Assembly (NCBI RefSeq): GCF_022761115.1
Contig: NZ_JAKWJS010000002.1
Span: forward strand, 186,001-250,000
From: Dyella sp. RRB7
Lineage (GTDB): Bacteria > Pseudomonadota > Gammaproteobacteria > Xanthomonadales > Rhodanobacteraceae
Reading direction: 5' to 3'
DNA length: 64,000 bases
Position numbers and translations under genes: made by a program. Shown here one piece after another: positions 26,701 through 35,158 of this stretch. The notes below the pieces were generated by a model that made no database searches, was not told the DNA's origin, and worked only from the letters and a program-made list of their open reading frames with translations. Positions within the stretch are counted from its first letter, which is position 1; the number at the start of each line of letters is the position of its first letter.

Positions 26701-27195
26701 GCTGGACGTGATGATGGTGGCGGCATAGGCGGAATACTCCTGGACCATACCGAGATAAGCCGCCAGCTGGTCCGGTGCCAGGCTCGCCGTCTCACGTCCC
26801 AACACCAGCCAGGGCACGGAAACCTTGCCCTCGGCGCGGATCAGCAATTGCTCGCCCTGGGCCCGGAATGCCTGCGCCAACGGCGTGCCGTTCTGGATCA
26901 ACATTGCTTGCCGCGTCGCCCAGAGCCTGTCGTTGCTTGCGCTGCTATTGGCGTAGAGACGATCGCGATAGGAAAGAAAGGCGTCGACCGTGGCCCGTTG
27001 ATCCCTGAAGATCTCCGCCTGCTCCACGTGGAAATCGTTGATCTCCGAAAACGCGCTGAACAACGCCGCAAGCAGAACCAGCAACGTGATCAGGCCGCCG
27101 CCGCCAAACAGAAGCCTGCGTTGATGACGGCGCAAGGCCGCCAGCTGATCGGCCGGGGAAGCTGCGCGAGTCAACGGGGCGTCACGGTGATCCAT
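23800..27195 (-). CDS. hybrid sensor histidine kinase with receiver and HPt domains
   Basis: A 1131-residue inner-membrane kinase. Order of parts: membrane helix at about 27-50, a periplasmic sensor of roughly 310 residues, a second helix near 362-384, a PAS-like region, HisKA with the phosphorylatable His near 539 (ATMSHEIRTPLNGVLGH), an ATPase domain (NLLSNAVKF, GGSGLGLALCRQLAQ), a degenerate receiver-like domain, a true receiver (LLVEDNPVNREL, Asp near 944 in LTDINMPAMNG) and a C-terminal HPt with His near 1073 (VHAFKGVLLML). GGAGG precedes the ATG at 27195. It follows a paralogous kinase that lacks the last two domains. The likely targets are the two RcsB-like regulators next door. Confidence 0.9.
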   Translation of the reverse strand: MDHRDAPLTRAASPADQLAALRRHQRRLLFGGGGLITLLVLLAALFSAFSEINDFHVEQAEIFRDQRATVDAFLSYRDRLYANSSASNDRLWATRQAMLIQNGTPLAQAFRAQGEQLLIRAEGKVSVPWLVLGRETASLAPDQLAAYLGMVQEYSAYAATIITSSEFKGSVTIYGYEPKGSLFAFTGVRDEGELLRALKVSTRDEAFALLRSQADRWDGAHPMQGSAGDGWTRFAYGVNPLDLQPSLVGASLLAVDGKPYFRRVTFEPIANLKARLAATSSGAFAIVTTKGDRVAESGSWPVAPEALLAHLRLPADAGASVRFREGGSYLLIAPLPQVDWNLVYRYGWRDLLAQTGGRLAISAGITLITLALLWVVLWRLDRRVFEPALADASRVYESEELSRIIIETSPAGLCLLDPDTGTPILENEVARDMAGDGGAAAMAELYAQLAVHAKAKWPKTQQEFQWVEKGEGKRPRSLQVSMALAAYRKHPAWVCVLRDVTIQAELEEKLRRARQDSERARLAAESASRAKTAFVATMSHEIRTPLNGVLGHLELLSRSKLDLPQRERLDRIRLSADALLATISDVLDFSKIEAGQLDIDLVPFMLRPLVEQAALLYAPETQRKGVQLYYAIDPALEESYVSDVHRIRQIIHNLLSNAVKFTDSGRIVLSVAAGEASAEHALQLRFQVVDSGIGMSETQLSQLFEPFSQADASISRRYGGSGLGLALCRQLAQLLGGQIHAQSTQGVGSVFTLDIPVTPAEGEHPRTRPLAGWQITLLSAAAEWRSEIGALLKTWGASVTVISQPADLQGEAKRRLLLIIGEARSWPLEDEGRLLALHERVIRAQGNGPLIPVMREGQMVVSCYASKALLAAIQEMPLAPALAELPPQVTPGSRGAVLLVEDNPVNRELIQQQLEALGFRVDAAEDGAVALRKWRPDTYAAVLTDINMPAMNGYELAMALRERGVALPILAITATALASEKVRCNEAGIDDLLLKPLTLERLDEVLGRYAHDTVKVAPPPASTPRGNEQAAAPERRLFSEKVRRVFVENGRHDLAILIQAMEQGDRKVLIDKVHAFKGVLLMLKETQEAEECSTLEILLMEHAVDELQDDLRHLVSVLDAVLGRYERELGP

Positions 27196-27248
27196 GGGCT
27201 CTCCCTCCGTCAGTTTTTGACGGGCCATCGGGATGGCCCAGTAAGAAT

Positions 27249-29936
27249 CTAGCCGATCGGCTGTTCGTTCATCATGCACCACGAGGCCTGCCTTGCCATG
27301 CACTGCTGCAAGGCCTGCAGCAGCGCCTCGCCGCTGTAGCAGGAGACCACGGTCGCATTGCCCATCCATACCGGGCTCAACGGGCCGTCGCCGCGCACCC
27401 GGATCAGCTGACGCACCAGTGGCCGCCACGCACCGTCGGGGTCCCAATCCTGCCCTGAGCGTTCGAAAGCGACGAGCACGGCCGCATGCTCGACATCCTG
27501 CGGTTCCAGCTCACTGGTATCGGCGGCCAACCGCACCTCGCATCCCCAGCCGGCAAGGCGCTGCCCAAGCTCATCGCGCCACTTGGTGGCGCTCGACACC
27601 ACCACGGCCCGCAAGCCCAGCAGCGGCGCCTGTCGCGGCGAGGCTTCCAGCCGCGTCACCGGCACCTCGAACGAAAACGCGCTGCCCACGCCCATGGTGC
27701 TGGACACCTCGATGCTGCCGCCCATCAATTCGCACAAACGGCGGCACAGGTACAGGCCAAGCCCGGTGCCGCCGAAACGACGACTGACCGTGCCGTCCGC
27801 CTGCACGAAAGGCTCAAACAGCCGCTGCCGCTGCTCCTCCAGCAGGCCAACCCCTGAATCGACCACCTCGAAACGCAGTGCTTCGCCGGCATCCAGGCGC
27901 TCGGGCGCCACGCGAACGGCGATGCGGCCCGAGGGGGTGAACTTGAGCGCGTTGCTGACCAGGTTGCGCAGCACCTGCTCGATCCGCGTCATATCCCCCT
28001 CGTAGCACGGGCCCACCGACGCATCGAGTCGGAAATCGAGATCGAGTCCCCGCGCCTGCGCCAGCGGCGCAAACAGCAGTGCCACACGCTCGACCAGCGC
28101 ACGCGGCTCGAACGGCACGCGTTCGATATCCAGTTGGCCCGATTCGATCTTGGAGAAATCCAGGATGTCGTTGATGATCGACAGCAGCGAATCGGCCGAC
28201 TGCTTCACATGCCGTAGCCGCTCGCGCTGCCCATCGTCCAGGCGAGAGAGCCCAAGCAACTCCAGATGCCCGATGATGCCCTGGAACGGCGTGCGAATCT
28301 CATGGCTCATCGCGGCCACGAAGGTCGACTTGGCGCGAGCAACCGCCTCCGCTTCCTGGCGCGCACGCTGCTGCTGGCGCTCCAGTTCGGCACGGGCGGT
28401 GCGGTCGCGCATGGCGCAGAGGAACACCGGCCGGTTCTGGTAGATCGCGCGTGCCATGACCACGCTCAGCTCGCGCTCCACGCCTTCCTCCGCGCCTGGG
28501 ATGACCAGTTCGAACTCCCGTGCCTGGGGCAAGCCCGGCGGCATGCTGAGCGCCGTGGCGAAATCGTCCAGCAGATAGCGGTGGAGACAACCGCCCTCGC
28601 GCTCGACGTCGGCGGCGTAGCGGCCCGCCAGGTCATTTTCCAGCACCACGCTGCCATCATCCGCATCGATCAGGCATAGCCCTACCGGCGCCATTTCAAC
28701 CAGCGTCCGGCTGACTTCTTCGCTCTGGTAGACACGGCTCGCCTTGGCGATGGCCGGCGCGAAGACGTGCCGGTCCATGCGTACCAGCAGCGACCACAAA
28801 CCGATCAGCGTCATGGCCGCAATCAGGCTATCCCACACCATGCCCCGCCAGATCTCGCGAAGAATGTCCCGCCAGGTGTAGGTGAGCACCAGCAGCCAGT
28901 CGGTGCCGCCGACCGTCTGCGTAATGAAGAAGCGCCCCCGCAGCCAATGATCGCCGAGCCCGCTGCGCCGTGACGTGCGTGCGCCCGCCGTCGCCAGGGC
29001 CGTGATGTCCATCGTGCTATCGGTAATGGGCTGGGTGCTGAGGATGAGCTGGCCATCCCGCGAGATCAGCATGAAGGTGTCGTCGCTTGCCTCGCGCAAG
29101 ATCCGCACCAGACGCTCGGTCGAATCGAAGGTCACGAATGTGCCAAACAGCTTGCCGTCGTCATAACCCTCGAACGCCGACACGATAGCCGGCTCGCCGG
29201 TATCGGGGCGCTGGCCATGAAACGTCCTGATATCGGAAGCACCCCTGTCGCCCGTGACCGACTTGTCGCCCATCGCCTTGAGCTTGGCGAACAGCCCGGC
29301 GCGATCGTTTGCGCCCACGCCCTGCCGCAGCGACTGCTCATCGAAGCCGCGGCTGAGCACGAAAAACTGACCACTGGGATCATAGAAATAGGAGGCATCG
29401 CCCAAGCCCGGCTCCCCTTCCCTGCTGGACACGGGGGCGATGGCCGACAACGAATCGGTCAGGTCCAGGTAGTACTCCAGCCTGGATTCGGTCCAGCGAT
29501 CCGTATGCAACCCCAGAGCCAACTGCGGCGTGCTGTTGCCGTCGGCACTGATCAGGGCGCGCTCCTGCTGGGTCAGGAAGCGCATCCGCTGGGCACGGGA
29601 TGCCTCGCGATCACCCTCACGCCGATGGCGCCAGGTGTATTCCGTCATATTGAGCGAACGCTCGTAATCGGCAGCGCGATGGGCCAGCAGCGCATCGAGC
29701 GCCAGCCGGCCACTATCGAACTCATCGACGCTGCCGGCCTGGAAATCCTGCACACGCAAAGCCGCCACCGCCAACAGCGCGCCAAGGATCACCGCGCTCA
29801 GCAGACCGCCGCCGCCAAACAGCAGCCGGCGCTGGTGGCGACGCAGCGCCGCCAGATCGCGATCGCCAATAAGCTCGCCGCCCCGGGAGGCATGGGCACA
29901 GACAAGGTGATGCAGCTTGTGCAATAGGTTAAACAT
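27249..29936 (-). CDS. sensor histidine kinase, paralogue lacking receiver and HPt
   Basis: An 895-residue kinase. It shares the N-terminal membrane segment almost exactly with its downstream neighbour (LAALRRHQRRLLFGGGGL), then a periplasmic sensor, a second helix near 360-385, a PAS-like region, HisKA with His near 542 (AAMSHEIRTPFQGIIGH), an ATPase domain (NLVSNALKF, GGTGLGLYLCRRLCE) and the same degenerate receiver-like domain. It stops there. It would need another protein's receiver/HPt, most simply that of the next gene (53-base gap), to reach a response regulator. The ATG at 29936 has only a weak ribosome site. Confidence 0.88.
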   Translation of the reverse strand: MFNLLHKLHHLVCAHASRGGELIGDRDLAALRRHQRRLLFGGGGLLSAVILGALLAVAALRVQDFQAGSVDEFDSGRLALDALLAHRAADYERSLNMTEYTWRHRREGDREASRAQRMRFLTQQERALISADGNSTPQLALGLHTDRWTESRLEYYLDLTDSLSAIAPVSSREGEPGLGDASYFYDPSGQFFVLSRGFDEQSLRQGVGANDRAGLFAKLKAMGDKSVTGDRGASDIRTFHGQRPDTGEPAIVSAFEGYDDGKLFGTFVTFDSTERLVRILREASDDTFMLISRDGQLILSTQPITDSTMDITALATAGARTSRRSGLGDHWLRGRFFITQTVGGTDWLLVLTYTWRDILREIWRGMVWDSLIAAMTLIGLWSLLVRMDRHVFAPAIAKASRVYQSEEVSRTLVEMAPVGLCLIDADDGSVVLENDLAGRYAADVEREGGCLHRYLLDDFATALSMPPGLPQAREFELVIPGAEEGVERELSVVMARAIYQNRPVFLCAMRDRTARAELERQQQRARQEAEAVARAKSTFVAAMSHEIRTPFQGIIGHLELLGLSRLDDGQRERLRHVKQSADSLLSIINDILDFSKIESGQLDIERVPFEPRALVERVALLFAPLAQARGLDLDFRLDASVGPCYEGDMTRIEQVLRNLVSNALKFTPSGRIAVRVAPERLDAGEALRFEVVDSGVGLLEEQRQRLFEPFVQADGTVSRRFGGTGLGLYLCRRLCELMGGSIEVSSTMGVGSAFSFEVPVTRLEASPRQAPLLGLRAVVVSSATKWRDELGQRLAGWGCEVRLAADTSELEPQDVEHAAVLVAFERSGQDWDPDGAWRPLVRQLIRVRGDGPLSPVWMGNATVVSCYSGEALLQALQQCMARQASWCMMNEQPIG

Positions 29937-30802
29937 GACAGACCCAATGGGCTTCAGCCGGCCTTGCACGTCGCATAAAAGCGCACGCCAGCCCCACCGC
30001 ATCGATGTGCTGCCGCGGTGACTGCGCTATGGATGGACCATGACCTGTCGGTGTATTGAGCCGCCTGACTGTTGGCGAGCTCACCCCGTCATGGATCGTT
30101 GTCCGGTATGAAGCGGCAAGGCATATGAAAAGCAAGGCGCTCGCTTCCACGATCTCTGCCTTAGATGGCGTCCATTGCCGGCATTCCCTGATCTATGGCA
30201 TCTGCCCAGGCCGTCCCTGTGGATGGATAGACCCGGACAAAGCCCGCGAGCGTAGGGCGAAGGCTAGGTCGAGGCCGTGCATCGAAATATCGGACACGGC
30301 CTATTTTCTGCTGTGCGCCTCAGGGTGAACCGAAACGACAACACGACGGGCGCCGTAGGCCAGATGCGACAAAGCCCACCGGCCGCGTGGGTGCCGATGG
30401 GCTCTACGTGAATCCACGGGTGCGGATTCCGGTCGGACTGAACACCGATTCCGGCCAGGATTGACCCATGCTGCCGGGAGAACCAGGGTTATCAGCAAAC
30501 AGGTGTTGCCTGCATGCTGAAAATGTCCGCTCCCGATTGCAGGATCAACCGATCAATGCAACCAAGGCGCTTTTTTTTGTTACCGCATGGGACGCCGGGA
30601 GCGGAATCGAAATGCCGCGTGCAACTCTCGGTCCGCTGCACTCTTACGCAATTGCAACAATCTATAAATCTTGTCACCCACTGCGCCAACCGAAGATCCT
30701 TCCGTGCATGGACATTTTCTGCAGGAAATTGACATGCCATGCGCCGTTCACAGCCTTTTCGTCCCAGCATAGTGCACGTTGCTGCTTCGATCAGGAGTGT
30801 CC
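29937..30802. other. long intergenic region with a duplicated non-coding sequence
   Basis: No credible gene is seen in 866 bases. It holds the first copy of the 160-bp repeat (30110-30272) and, near 30366-30410, a GC-rich hairpin region (AGCCCACCGG...TGGGCT). It must contain the promoters of the kinase operon (leftward) and of the metallo-beta-lactamase (rightward). Confidence 0.5.
30110..30272 (-). repeat. 160-bp intergenic repeat, copy 1
   Basis: Closely similar to 44843-45005 in the same orientation. Both start GAAGCGGCAAG, share an identical 18-mer AGCAAGGCGCTCGCTTCC and continue through TGCCGGCATT and AAAGCCC. Both lie upstream of a minus-strand gene, here the sensor kinase, 174 bases from its start. 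Possible cis-acting RNA leader or a mobile repeat. Confidence 0.75.
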
Positions 30803-31687
30803 ATGAAAGCATGGGTCGCCATTGCCCTCACCGCCTCGTTCACCGCGACTGTACACGCCGACCCGGCCGCCTGGACTCAAGCCCAAAAACCCTTTCGCAT
30901 TTACGGCAATACTTATTACGTTGGCACTATGGGCTTGAGCGCCATCTTGATCAGCACTTCCGATGGTCTGGTGTTGATCGACGGCACCCTGCCCCAGAAC
31001 GTGCCGCTGATCGAAACGAATATCCGCGCCCTGGGCTTTCGGGTGGAGGACATCAAGGTCATTCTCAACACGCACCCTCACGGCGATCATGCCGGGGGCA
31101 TTGCCGCGCTGGCTGGTGACAGTGGCGCCAAGGTCATGGCCAGTGCCAAGGCAGCGTGGGCCTTGGAACATGGCGGCGATAATCCCAATGACCCTCAATA
31201 CGGCATGAACGCGCCCTACCCCAAACTCACCAAGGTAACCGTGGTCCAAGATGGCGGCACGGTGACATTGGGATCGCAAACCCTATACATGCATGCGATG
31301 CCGGGCCATACCCCGGGTGGTACCGGCTGGACCTGGCGTTCCTGTGAGCAGGGTCGATGCCTGAACATGGTTTATGCCGACAGCATTTCCCTGTTGAGCA
31401 ATAAAACCTACCGCTACACCGACCCGACTCAGCCCGAACGCCTGGCGGGATATCGCACGACCATCGCCACGTTGCGCCAATTGCCCTGCGATATCCTGAT
31501 GGTGCCGCACCCCGATGCCATCGATTTTCTGGGCAAGCTTCCACAGCTGCAGCCTGACAAACCCAATCCCTGGCTGGACACCAACGCCTGCAGAGCTTAT
31601 GCCGATCAAGCGCAAGCCAACCTTGAGCGGCGCGTGAAAGAAGAAGCCGCGAAACCTGTCGCGAACCACAAAGGTGCCAATGGATGA
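30803..31687 (+). CDS. bla: subclass B3 metallo-beta-lactamase
   Basis: A 294-residue exported zinc hydrolase. After a signal peptide (MKAWVAIALTASFTATVHAD) comes the B3 start PFRIYGNTYYVGTMGLSAILI. Zinc ligands are all present: HPHGDH at 91-96 (His91, His93, Asp95, His96), His169 in MPGHTPGG and His236 in VPHPDAI. The B3 segment GTGWTWRSCEQGRCLNMVYAD is kept, with Gly where GGTS is usual. Family members hydrolyse penicillins, cephalosporins and often carbapenems in the periplasm. AGGAG precedes the ATG. No regulator gene is adjacent. Confidence 0.93.
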   Translation: MKAWVAIALTASFTATVHADPAAWTQAQKPFRIYGNTYYVGTMGLSAILISTSDGLVLIDGTLPQNVPLIETNIRALGFRVEDIKVILNTHPHGDHAGGIAALAGDSGAKVMASAKAAWALEHGGDNPNDPQYGMNAPYPKLTKVTVVQDGGTVTLGSQTLYMHAMPGHTPGGTGWTWRSCEQGRCLNMVYADSISLLSNKTYRYTDPTQPERLAGYRTTIATLRQLPCDILMVPHPDAIDFLGKLPQLQPDKPNPWLDTNACRAYADQAQANLERRVKEEAAKPVANHKGANG

Positions 31688-32206
31688 TGGCCTGACCATC
31701 AAATGTCATTGCTCCACTCGCGCCGATGCCGTTTGCTGGGATGGCGTCACTTCGACGGGTTCAAGCCGAGGCGGACCTTGCCCGGGCACCCAAGCAGGGA
31801 GAACCATGCGTTCATCGCTATTGGAGCAGTGACGCACGCCCTGATGAGGAAGCAAGCATCCGAGCATGGGCTATCAAAATGCACCGGGGATACCGCCTGA
31901 CTTGGCTGCCTGCTTTGCATGGCATGTGGCCAAGGCCCGCAATCTCTAGCCCCTAAGAATGACGCCGGCTTCCAGCCCCAAACCGATCTGCAACATCCAT
32001 CCTCAGGCCATGTTGCCCGGCGTCCGCCCGGCGTAATTTCTTTCGCCCCGCGCGCACGACGAAGCACTTGGTTACTCATGCGGACATTCCCTCACGTCGG
32101 CATCTTGACCCTCGCCTTTTCGACCCTGCAGGATTAGCCGCGAGATAGGCATGGCTCCGGCAACCGAGAGGTTTCGCGGAGAAGACGTCTTCAGGGGAAT
32201 TCGAAC
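31688..32206. other. intergenic stretch, no supported gene
   Basis: Overlapping short plus-strand frames at 31703-31956 have no ribosome site or recognisable product. The right end has AGGGGAATTCGAAC just before the next start. Nothing else recognised. Confidence 0.4.
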
Positions 32207-33280
32207 ATGAAATGGATGTTGCCGATGGCATGCCTGCTGGCAGCCGCTGCTCCGCTATCGCACGCCGCCACTGTACGTGCGGACAAGTTGCCAGCACCGA
32301 AGAACATGGCCTGCCTGCAAATCAAGCAGGCCATTCCTTATACGGTTACCAGAGGCCTTGTGCATATTCCCTGGGACATCGAGCTTGGGCGCGGGGCGTA
32401 TGTTTCCGAACACGAAGACGCCCATGGGGTCTACTACCGGGCGCCGGCCGGAACGATTACCGAGCGACGTGCGGACGAGAAGGAAACGTCGAGGGCGGGA
32501 CGCCGCATGACCTTCGAGGGCGGCATTTATGTCCCCAACGACCCTGCCAGCGCACCGACGCTCTACAAATACTATGCGACGGACACCGTGGCAACGCGAT
32601 CCGCGCCGGACAATACGGACTGCTCAACGCTCACCTATACGCGTGACCCCAACACCCAGAAGGTCAATGTGTGGGCTGTGGGAGCGGCCACCGGTATCGG
32701 AGCCGCGACGGGCATGGCCGTGAGCCGCTCCATTCACCCGCAAATGCATGCCAGCTATGGGCAGGCTGCCGGCGTGGGACTGATTGGCGGCTTGATCGGT
32801 GGATTGATCGTCGGTGCGATCGAGAACAGCAAGGCCGGCGAGATCGTGCCGGGCCCGGAGCTGGAAAGCCAGGCCGGTGAGAAGATCAGGGCGCTGGCCA
32901 CCGACAAGGTGGCCATGACAGAGCGAGGGCAAGCGGCGAGCCCGAATGTCGCGGCCGCCACGCCCACCGCTTCCACCACGCAGATGGCGACAATGCGAGC
33001 CGATGTGGATGAAGAGGTTCACACCGCGACCGGACCGGCGCATGGCGCGACGGTCGCTGCGCCGGCAGCAGCCATATCGCCGGTAGCCACCGTGGCCATG
33101 GTGGATTCGCCAACGACATCGCAAGCACAAGGCGTAGCCAACCAACTGGGATGCGGCTCGGTGAAAGCTAGCGGCACAGGAGGCTATGTCGCAGCTTGCG
33201 GCTCCTACGGCGTTTATATCGACTGCGACACTGGTCGATGCCGTCCAACGCATACAGTCAAGCTGGAAGAAGACAAATAG
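32207..33280 (+). CDS. secreted hypothetical protein with a glycine-zipper segment
   Basis: A 357-residue exported protein. The signal peptide is MKWMLPMACLLAAAAPLSHAA. A glycine-rich hydrophobic stretch near the middle (GVGLIGGLIGGLIVGAIENS) resembles glycine-zipper segments of membrane-inserting envelope proteins. An Ala/Thr-rich linker follows, and the C-terminus has paired cysteines (GCGSVKASG, VAACGSYGVYIDCDTGRC). No known family recognised; periplasmic or outer-membrane associated by inference. AGGGG precedes the ATG. Confidence 0.75.
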   Translation: MKWMLPMACLLAAAAPLSHAATVRADKLPAPKNMACLQIKQAIPYTVTRGLVHIPWDIELGRGAYVSEHEDAHGVYYRAPAGTITERRADEKETSRAGRRMTFEGGIYVPNDPASAPTLYKYYATDTVATRSAPDNTDCSTLTYTRDPNTQKVNVWAVGAATGIGAATGMAVSRSIHPQMHASYGQAAGVGLIGGLIGGLIVGAIENSKAGEIVPGPELESQAGEKIRALATDKVAMTERGQAASPNVAAATPTASTTQMATMRADVDEEVHTATGPAHGATVAAPAAAISPVATVAMVDSPTTSQAQGVANQLGCGSVKASGTGGYVAACGSYGVYIDCDTGRCRPTHTVKLEEDK

Positions 33281-33461
33281 CTGAGCGGGACTGGCCCACT
33301 GCCAAGCTGGCGGTGCTCAGCAGACATCGACCCTGGCGATGTGAGCGTGCGGCCACTCGTAGTGAAACTTGCCAGTTGGAGCGGGTGTCCACTTCCGCCC
33401 CAAAACAGGCACGTTCTTTCGAAAACTCTCTAGCGACCATCCACCATCAAGAGAACACCAA

Positions 33462-34232
33462 ATGCAGACACGCATCCAGGGCACGGTGATGCCCGTGCTG
33501 GAAGTACGGCTTGAACCCAACGACAGCGTCTTCGCCGAGAGCGGAGAGCTTTCATGGATGACCAGCTCGATCCAGATGACCACACACACTCAGATGGGCG
33601 GCGGTGGCGGCCTGCTGGGCATGTTCAAGCGCGTGGTCAGCGGCGGCAGCCTGTTCATGACCGAGTACCGAGCCGTACAGGCACCGGGAGAAGTGGCTTT
33701 CGCCACCAAAGTGCCTGGCCACATCGTGCCGGTACCGGTGAGCCCGGGCAATGAATACCTTGTACATCGGCATGGTTTTCTTTGTGCCACGCCGCAAGTC
33801 ACCATCGGCGTAGGCTTTCAACAGTCACTGGGCGCCGGCATTTTCGGCGGCAATGGTTTCGTGTTGCAAAAACTGGGCGGCACGGGCACAGCGTGGCTCG
33901 AACTCTCTGGCGAACTTATCCGGAAGGATCTGGCGCCCGGCGAAACCCTGCGGGTTCATCCAGGACACGTCGGTGCATTCCAGGCTTCGGTGAGCTTTCA
34001 GATCACCACAGTTCCCGGCATCAAAAACGCGATCTTCGGCGGCGACGGCATTTTCCTGGCGGCGCTTACCGGTCCAGGCACGGTGTGGCTGCAGACGTTG
34101 CCCATCTCGCGCCTGGCGCACCAGGTTGCCGAATACCTGCCCAGCAACGAGGGCGGCGGCGGACGAGCGACCGTCGGCGGCGCGCTACTCGGAGGGATCG
34201 TGGGCTCCCTGCTGAGCAACGATGACAACTGA
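33462..34232 (+). CDS. TIGR00266/AIM24 family protein
   Basis: A 256-residue protein of the AIM24 (TIGR00266) family. Typical segments are VLEVRLEPNDSVFAESGELSWMTSSIQM, GGSLFMTEYRA, GFVLQKLGGTGTAWLELSGEL and the final glycine-rich hydrophobic tail (GGALLGGIVGSLL). Members form trimeric beta-prism structures; the bacterial role is unclear. The ATG at 33462 is chosen to start at the conserved N-terminus; upstream frame to 33369 has no homology. Confidence 0.88.
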   Translation: MQTRIQGTVMPVLEVRLEPNDSVFAESGELSWMTSSIQMTTHTQMGGGGGLLGMFKRVVSGGSLFMTEYRAVQAPGEVAFATKVPGHIVPVPVSPGNEYLVHRHGFLCATPQVTIGVGFQQSLGAGIFGGNGFVLQKLGGTGTAWLELSGELIRKDLAPGETLRVHPGHVGAFQASVSFQITTVPGIKNAIFGGDGIFLAALTGPGTVWLQTLPISRLAHQVAEYLPSNEGGGGRATVGGALLGGIVGSLLSNDDN

Positions 34233-34421
34233 TTTGAAGCAGGAAACGGATGAGCGAGGCAATTTTCGCCTTCGCTCCTCTGAAGACGCTTCGTCGGCGG
34301 GCGATAGACCGGCAACGCGGTTTTCAATTCAGTGGGCAGCGATGGCTGCTTTCGATCCGAAGCGGGCGCTGGTGAGCACCGTCATCATCGCGCCCCATAA
34401 CCTGTGTCAGGTGCCATCAAC

Positions 34422-34751
34422 ATGAAACTCAGTGATCTTGAAAAGTCAGCTCTACAGCTGAACGATCTCTACGAACAGCTTGAGATCAAAAGGTATGGGC
34501 GCATCTGGACCACGGGGGAGCTTGCGCTTGGTTTCGTGGGCGATGTAGGAGATCTAGCAAAACTGATCCAGGCAAACGCTGGTGTCCGAGATATTGATGA
34601 CTGCAAGGCCAAACTTGGTCATGAACTGTCGGATTGTCTATGGTCGATTATTGTTCTTGCAAACAAGTGCGGCATTGATTTGGAGGCGGAGTTTGTCAGA
34701 AACACCAGAGAGTTAGTCGAATACGTATCTGGCGAACTGAGCACACAATAG
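34422..34751 (+). CDS. MazG-like nucleotide pyrophosphohydrolase-type protein
   Basis: A 109-residue helical protein resembling the MazG-like NTP pyrophosphohydrolases. The metal-binding pattern is suggested by GFVGDVGDLAKLIQ followed by KLGHELSDCLWSIIVLANKCGIDLEAEF. Such enzymes clean up non-canonical or excess nucleotides; many small relatives are uncharacterised. The ATG at 34422 is preferred; a GTG at 34404 would add six residues. Base composition is visibly lower in GC than its neighbours, suggesting acquisition from elsewhere. A perfect 13-bp hairpin follows the stop. Confidence 0.75.
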   Translation: MKLSDLEKSALQLNDLYEQLEIKRYGRIWTTGELALGFVGDVGDLAKLIQANAGVRDIDDCKAKLGHELSDCLWSIIVLANKCGIDLEAEFVRNTRELVEYVSGELSTQ

Positions 34752-34783
34752 AAGGTTCCGCAGCGACTAAATCGATGCCATCT

Positions 34784-34817
34784 TTTAAGTGTCCGCAGTC
34801 CATGGCGGACACTTAAA
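34784..34817 (+). terminator. perfect 13-bp hairpin after the MazG-like gene
   Basis: TTTAAGTGTCCGC and GCGGACACTTAAA pair perfectly around an eight-base loop, 33 bases after the stop. The A/T ends make it a plausible bidirectional terminator. Its GTCCGC/GCGGAC core resembles the arms of the short repeat family at 45-53 kb. Confidence 0.6.
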
Positions 34818-35158
34818 CTTGTCATTTCTTGGGATTTTAAATGGTAGCCATAAAGCGTTCGACAGTTGCGGCCCTTACAGAAAGATGGACTCTTTGACCT
34901 TCGGCGCGATCAACCGTGCCAATGGATACACCATCCGCACCGACCACCTCCATACTTTCCTTTACCTGGTTAGCCATTCCCGCCGCCACGTTCTGCCCGA
35001 CGGGTCAATTCAGATATCCCGATACCCCTATCGGCTTCTGACTGCCTCGGATCAGGGGAACCCTGGACGAAAGAAGCTGTCTACCACGGGCCTGCAGCGA
35101 CACGCACTGACGGCATAAGCATGTTTAGTGTGGGTAATGGGCTTAAATTAGGGGTGTG
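34818..35158. other. intergenic stretch, nothing recognised
   Basis: About 340 bases, moderately lower in GC. A 109-residue frame crossing it starts inside the hairpin and has no ribosome site or family. Confidence 0.4.

Noticed and set aside
31703-31956. Two short overlapping plus-strand frames
   Set aside because: No ribosome site or family; composition not convincing.
34789-35118. 109-residue plus-strand frame
   Set aside because: Starts inside the 13-bp hairpin and has no ribosome site or similarity.
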